Both the position numbers and the translations under genes were made by a program. The notes under the pieces are model-generated. The model did not search any database. It was not told the origin of the DNA and saw only the letters and a list, made by a program, of their open reading frames with translations. Of a stretch of 64,000 nucleotides of DNA, positions 59,906 to 64,000 are shown piece by piece. The stretch's first letter is position 1, and each line of letters begins with the position of its first letter. Source of the DNA: Zanthoxylum bungeanum (Eukaryota; Streptophyta; Magnoliopsida; Sapindales; Rutaceae); contig SKCR01036751.1 in assembly GCA_019454045.1 (NCBI GenBank), positions 1,240,001 through 1,304,000 of the forward strand. Direction: 5' to 3'.

Positions 59906-60456
59906 TGCGGTTGTGGAATCAAGATAAGCTTTTATAAGTGTCTTGTTTTCTTAGTATTGAGTCTTCTTGATAATATGCTGTTCAGTTAAGTCATTTTTGT
60001 GTTGGGAGGAGGGTTCGGCAATGACTTACTAGTGAAAATTTGCTGTAATATGAATTGTATCCAGAATAGCACACGCTACCATTCTCTTTACTTTTCTATA
60101 ATGCAATTTATCTGTATTTTGTGGCTAGCTCCTGTCCTTTTTTTATTTTCCAATTAATTTGTTCAAATAATAAGATCTGCATTTTATACGAATCCATCAT
60201 ATTCCTCTTATCGCCATGCGCTAAATTTCAAATAATCAAATGCATCAAAGTTCTCTGTCAAGGTGATGATAAATTCTGTTGTAGATCACAGCTGCTGTGC
60301 CCCCAATAGTAGTGCATTACTTTTAGCATGTTCTTAAATAAATTCGCTGTTGTGCTGGAAATACCCAAGTAGAGGTAGATCATAAAAAGTTTTGAATGGG
60401 CTATTTGTTTGGTGAAAAAATGAATTTAAATTATTGTATGTTGACAAATTGGGTTC
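59906..60456. other. Asterix 3' UTR and spacer
   Basis: No gene supported. The 62-codon ORF at 60121-60309 has no family features. Confidence 0.45.
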
Positions 60457-60640
60457 AATAAGTGCCCAAGAGGCGTGGCTTGGTGGTGTAGGGTTCATGG
60501 TCTAACTTTCAGGTCTTGGGTTCGAATTCAGAGAGTACGTTTTTTTAAGTGTTTGGGATAGTCGGAGGTTTTACCTTTTCTGTTTAAATTCGGAATGGAT
60601 GGTTTGACGGTAGAGTTTCCAACGATTTAAAAAAAAAAAA
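60457..60640 (+). mobile_element. tRNA-derived SINE (copy 3) with target duplication
   Basis: Starts near GTGGCTTGGTGGTGTAGGG (A-box-like), has a B-box GGTTCGAATTC at 60519-60529, and ends GTTTCCAACGATTTAAAAAAAAA. Flanking AAATTGGGTTC at 60446-60456 and again at 60638-60648 is an 11-bp target-site duplication typical of LINE-mobilised SINEs. Confidence 0.8.
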
Positions 60641-61212
60641 TTGGGTTCTAACAAAAACTAAAACAAGTAAAAAAATGTAGCTAAAAAAAAGAATTGTTGT
60701 TGAAATAGACAGAAATCATAAAAAAATATTTAAATTTTATGAAAATTAATGAAATAATGATTTCGGATAGAGTATAATTATGTTAAAAAAATCCATAAAA
60801 GACTTTCTTTAATTTAGTTGGACTATTTGTTCACAATGTTCTTGATGCATAAATCAAGAAAGTCTAGGAACACGACTCTTGAATGACATTAATTATATAT
60901 TTTTTTAAATCTTTTTTTTGGGAAACACATGTTAAATCTGTGTAATAAACACAGGAAACAGTTTTATACATGCAATAAGTGATGGCGACACTTGATTAAT
61001 AAGTTACTATTGATTAACTAACCAACTTAAATTTTGCTACTCACGGGCGAATCGAGTTTGCTTGCTAACGAATTTAGCTTCAGAAAAATAACCAAAAAAA
61101 AGTAAATAATAATTATCCCTCAACTTCAGGGATTATATGCTTATCTTATTTAATGGGGTTCATCATATACAATTAGCAGTTACAGAAGAGACTCAAGAAA
61201 CTCAAATACAAG
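60641..61212. promoter_or_regulatory. Upstream region of the UGT gene
   Basis: AT-rich, no ORF. The UGT promoter and 5' leader should lie here. No TATA box can be singled out reliably. Confidence 0.35.
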
Positions 61213-62762
61213 ATGGAATTCAGATGTTCTGATTCTGACAACTTGAACAAAACCAAAGCTCATGTTCTTCTTGTTTCGTTCCCAAGTCAAGGACATGTAG
61301 CAGCATTGATGAAACTTGCACACAGTCTTGCAGATTGCAGAGTCAAGGTCACTTTTGTGACTACAGAGTTCACTTGTGCAAAAATTAACGAGTTCCGGCA
61401 ACAGGGAAGTTTTTCGGAGATGGGAGAAGAGCAGCAACGAGTCAGAATAGTCCCGCTACCAGATGGATTGGAACCAGAAGATGATCGAAAAGACGAGGCC
61501 AAGCTGACTCGGAGTATTGCTACAGTCATGCCTAGTTATCTAGAGGAGCTGATTAAGAAAATCAATCAACAGGAAGATGATCAGAAAATCGCTTGTGTCA
61601 TTGCTGATGTAACTTTCGGGTGGGCACTGCAGGTTGCGGTGAAGTTGGGGCTAAAACAAGCGTCAGTTTATACATCAGCACCAGGAATCTTGGCCATGAT
61701 AATGAACATTCCGAAATTGATTGAGGCTGGCATTATCAGCACTGATGGTAAGCTTCTTTAAAATTTGTTTTCAATTTGTTTCAACTATTATCAATTTGTT
61801 TCCATTAATGCTGAAAATGATCAATTGAAGTTAAGCATGTATTTGCAATGCCCAGTTTTTAATTGGAAAAGCTGGATTCTGCAGGCACTGTAAGAAAGAA
61901 TGAGAAGATTAAGCTGTCGCCAAATTTGCCCGCTGTAAGCCCTGCTGAATTCCTCTGGAACTGCCCTGGAAACCCGTCCCTGCAGAAATTGATGTTTCAA
62001 TATATTAATGTTATTAAACAAAATGTTGAATCATCCGACTGGATTTTAGGCACCTGGTTTCATGAGCTTGCTCCGTCAGCCAAAGAGATACTACCAAATA
62101 TTATTCCAGTTGGTCCCTTACTCGCAAAAAATGAGCAACCTACTGGAAACTTTTGGTCAGAGGACTTAACTTGCTTAAGCTGGCTCGATAAACAGCCTCC
62201 AGGGTCAGTCATTTATGCTGCTTTTGGGAGCAACTCAAAAGTCAGCCAGCATCAGTTCAATGAACTAGCACTAGGCCTTGAGCTTGCAGGACGACCATTT
62301 TTATGTGTTGTTCGGCCAGGATTTACCAAAGATAACGCTACCGTTAACCCAGATGGGTCCGCGGTGAAAATGGCTGATTTTGGAAAAATGGTGAAATGGG
62401 CACCTCAGGAAAAGGTGTTGGCTCATCCTTCCGTTGCCTGTTACTTGACACATTGCGGTTGGAGTTCGACAATGGAGGGAATAAGCATGGGGGTGCCATT
62501 TCTGTGTTGGCCTGGTGGTACTGATCAGCATTATAATAAGAGCTGCATATGTGATGATTGGAAGGTTGGTTTGTGGTTGAAACCGGATGAAAATGGGATC
62601 ATTAGTAGGCATGAAATCAAAAGGAAGGTAGATGAATTGCTCTCGAGTGATGTTATAAGAGAAAATGCATTGAAGCTGAAGGAATTGGCTCAAAAGAGTG
62701 TCTCGGAAGAAGGATCTTCTTCTAAAAATTTGGAATTCTTCATCAAACAGATCAATGATTGA
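61213..62762 (+). CDS. Family-1 UDP-glycosyltransferase, UGT83A-like
   Basis: A 470-aa plant UGT from two exons, 61213-61747 and 61885-62762 (one short GT-AG intron). These cytosolic enzymes transfer sugar from UDP-sugars to small molecules; the acceptor cannot be told from sequence. Seen: N-terminal SFPSQGHVAALMKLAH with the catalytic His at residue 28, the catalytic-dyad Asp at about 132 (ACVIADVTFGW), and the 44-residue PSPG donor-binding box at 350-393, starting WAPQEKVLAHP and ending GGTDQ. The final Gln of the box usually goes with UDP-glucose. One odd residue: box position 23, normally Asn (HCGWNS), is Ser here (HCGWSS). Length is normal for the family. Similarity to UGT83A1 (ICDVWKVGL/ENGIISR-type C-terminus) is from memory. 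Confidence 0.92.
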
Positions 62763-63200
62763 AGATTATTATATTTTTTTAGTCTGTAACAACAATAAAA
62801 ACATCTCAATCTTTGCTTGGATTAGGATCATGCTTCCATAATAAAACATCTAAAATTATTGCCATAAGTAACCTGTTGATTAAGTCATTTACTGTAAATC
62901 AAAGACCAAATTCTTAGCAAAGTATACTTGCCGTTTTCTAGAACAAGAATCAATGAAAAACAAAAACGTGGGGCATGTGCTTCTATTGAACATACAAAAG
63001 CAGCAAGCACCAACTTACATTGATCATGTGCAGGCAAGCTCATGTTCTAGCAATCATGGAGGGCCTCTGATGAAGCTCCCTCTGTTGATTGCGGATCAAG
63101 GAATCAAGGTCACATCTGTGAACTCAGTTTGCATACACGCCTAGCCACAGTGTCATCAGAAAATGATAAAATAGGCGGAAAAGAGAGGATACAACGTATA

Positions 63201-63317
63201 GCCCGTTTGGAAGTGTTTAAAATCTGATTAAAAGTACTTTATCAAGATTAAAAAAATTAAAAATCCCATGATGATGGATTTAAAAACACTAGTTAAATGG
63301 CATTCCCAAACTAACCC
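63201..63317. repeat. Small MITE-like insert in the UGT pseudogene
   Basis: Ends GCCCGTTTGGAAGTG and CATTCCCAAACTAACCC are an imperfect inverted repeat around an AT-rich centre. UGT similarity stops and restarts at its borders, which supports an insertion. The target duplication is unclear. Confidence 0.5.
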
Positions 63318-63540
63318 TAGGTGAATCTATGCAAAGGGTCATTTGGAGAATTTGATTAAGAAGATCAGTTCATCAGAGGAGGAAATTGCCATTTGCTTCA
63401 ATGCTGATGAAACTATTGTTTGGGTACTTGACTCTGCTAATTAGGAAGATGAGAGTTAATAGGATGAGTCTTGATATAACGGTAAGATTATTCCATCGTG
63501 ATCTGATCATAAGTTTGAGTCGCAGAAACAACATCTTTGT

Positions 63541-63571
63541 AAATAATAATAATAATAAGAAGAAGAAGAAT
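63541..63571. repeat. (AAT)n(AAG)n microsatellite
   Basis: AATAATAATAATAAGAAGAAG-type run within the decayed UGT copy. Confidence 0.85.
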
Positions 63572-64000
63572 ACATACATATTGAATTCTCCACAAAACTC
63601 ACCGTCTGAAAAATCTCGTGCGTTGAGCCATTTTCTTACTGTCAAGACTGCCATGTTTAGGCCTACTTTTGTAGCAGGATTTTCCTTGTGTCTCCATATT
63701 CCTCAGACTATTGAATCCATTTTTTTTTTAGTCACAATACTGAGTTCTAAGAAGTTATTTTTCCTTGATATAAGATAGTTTTGATATACAAATTTTACTT
63801 ATTTTATTTTATTTTATTAAGAATTGCTCTGAAGAGTGGGATGATCCAAATATATGTTAAATTGCCATTAATGAGCATTGATGAGTTTATATGGAGTTTT
63901 TCTGGAGATCCAATAAGGCAAAAGATTTTATTCGGAATCAAAAGTTCTATCCAAAGGACTGAAAATTTGCATTTGGCTTCTTTGAAATTTATTTTATGAA

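Larger units (their letters stand above)
62953..64000 (+). pseudogene. Decayed UGT paralogue, runs off the window
   Basis: Follows the intact UGT by about 190 bp in the same orientation and matches it in order but in broken frames. 62953-63144 gives MKNKNVGHVLLL... and GPLMKLPLLIADQGIKVTSVNS, like the UGT N-terminus. 63150-63196 reads SSENDKIGGKERIQRI. 63330-63440 reads HLENLIKKISSSEEEIA...DETIVWVLDSAN, matching the ELIKKI...IADVTFGWAL part. 63850-63999 reads VKLPLMSIDEFIWSFSGDP, like the start of UGT exon 2. Stops at 63142 and elsewhere, a MITE-like insert and a degenerate catalytic region make it non-functional. Confidence 0.8.

Overview
The window is nuclear DNA of a flowering plant, almost certainly a eudicot. 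It is AT-rich, its genes are split by many GT-AG introns, and the genes belong to plant families (a VIP4/LEO1-type Paf1-complex subunit, a plant 'dentin sialophosphoprotein-like' nuclear protein, a UGT83A-like glycosyltransferase). The intergenic space is full of Copia LTR retrotransposons, solo LTRs, hAT- and Mutator-like MITEs and tRNA-derived SINEs. I cannot name the species; a rosid-type eudicot is a guess. All exon maps were read by eye from splice motifs, reading-frame continuity and remembered family conservation, without transcript evidence.

Layout. 1-6894: a decayed Copia element (A). Its gag end carries about thirty copies of a 15-bp dyad repeat, and a 1.2-kb solo LTR is nested inside it (2893-4116, TSD ATGTC). 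8724-17076 (-): VIP4/LEO1, 11 coding exons, 650 aa, with two MITEs in one intron. 17.3-19 kb: MITE-rich spacer. 21098-28824: a second, Tork/Tnt1-like Copia element (B) with both LTRs, broken by stops and by a 2.4-kb solo LTR (24920-27334, TSD GCAAA). 29-32 kb: SINE, hAT elements and a Mutator-like MITE in the promoter region of the next gene. 32.2-44.0 kb (+): an 1831-aa nuclear DSPP-like protein with a 4.3-kb leader intron. 46669-50810: eleven tandem copies of a ~376-bp repeat. 51042-55895 (-): an unrecognised 312-aa conserved-looking protein, 8 exons. 57322-59905 (+): Asterix/UPF0139 membrane protein, 105 aa, transcribed divergently from the preceding gene. 61213-62762 (+): a family-1 UDP-glycosyltransferase, followed by a decayed paralogue running off the right edge.

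The five intact genes are unrelated housekeeping or regulatory genes and do not form a pathway; only the UGT and its pseudogene are a tandem pair. The most interesting non-gene signals are: the dyad array in Copia A, where several diverged copies have changed both arms in a complementary way; a family of short 'GCGCC'-ended hAT-like MITEs with 8-bp target duplications at five loci, four of them in introns; a MITE carrying ACGT-core motifs in the DSPP-like promoter region; and the 376-bp tandem array.
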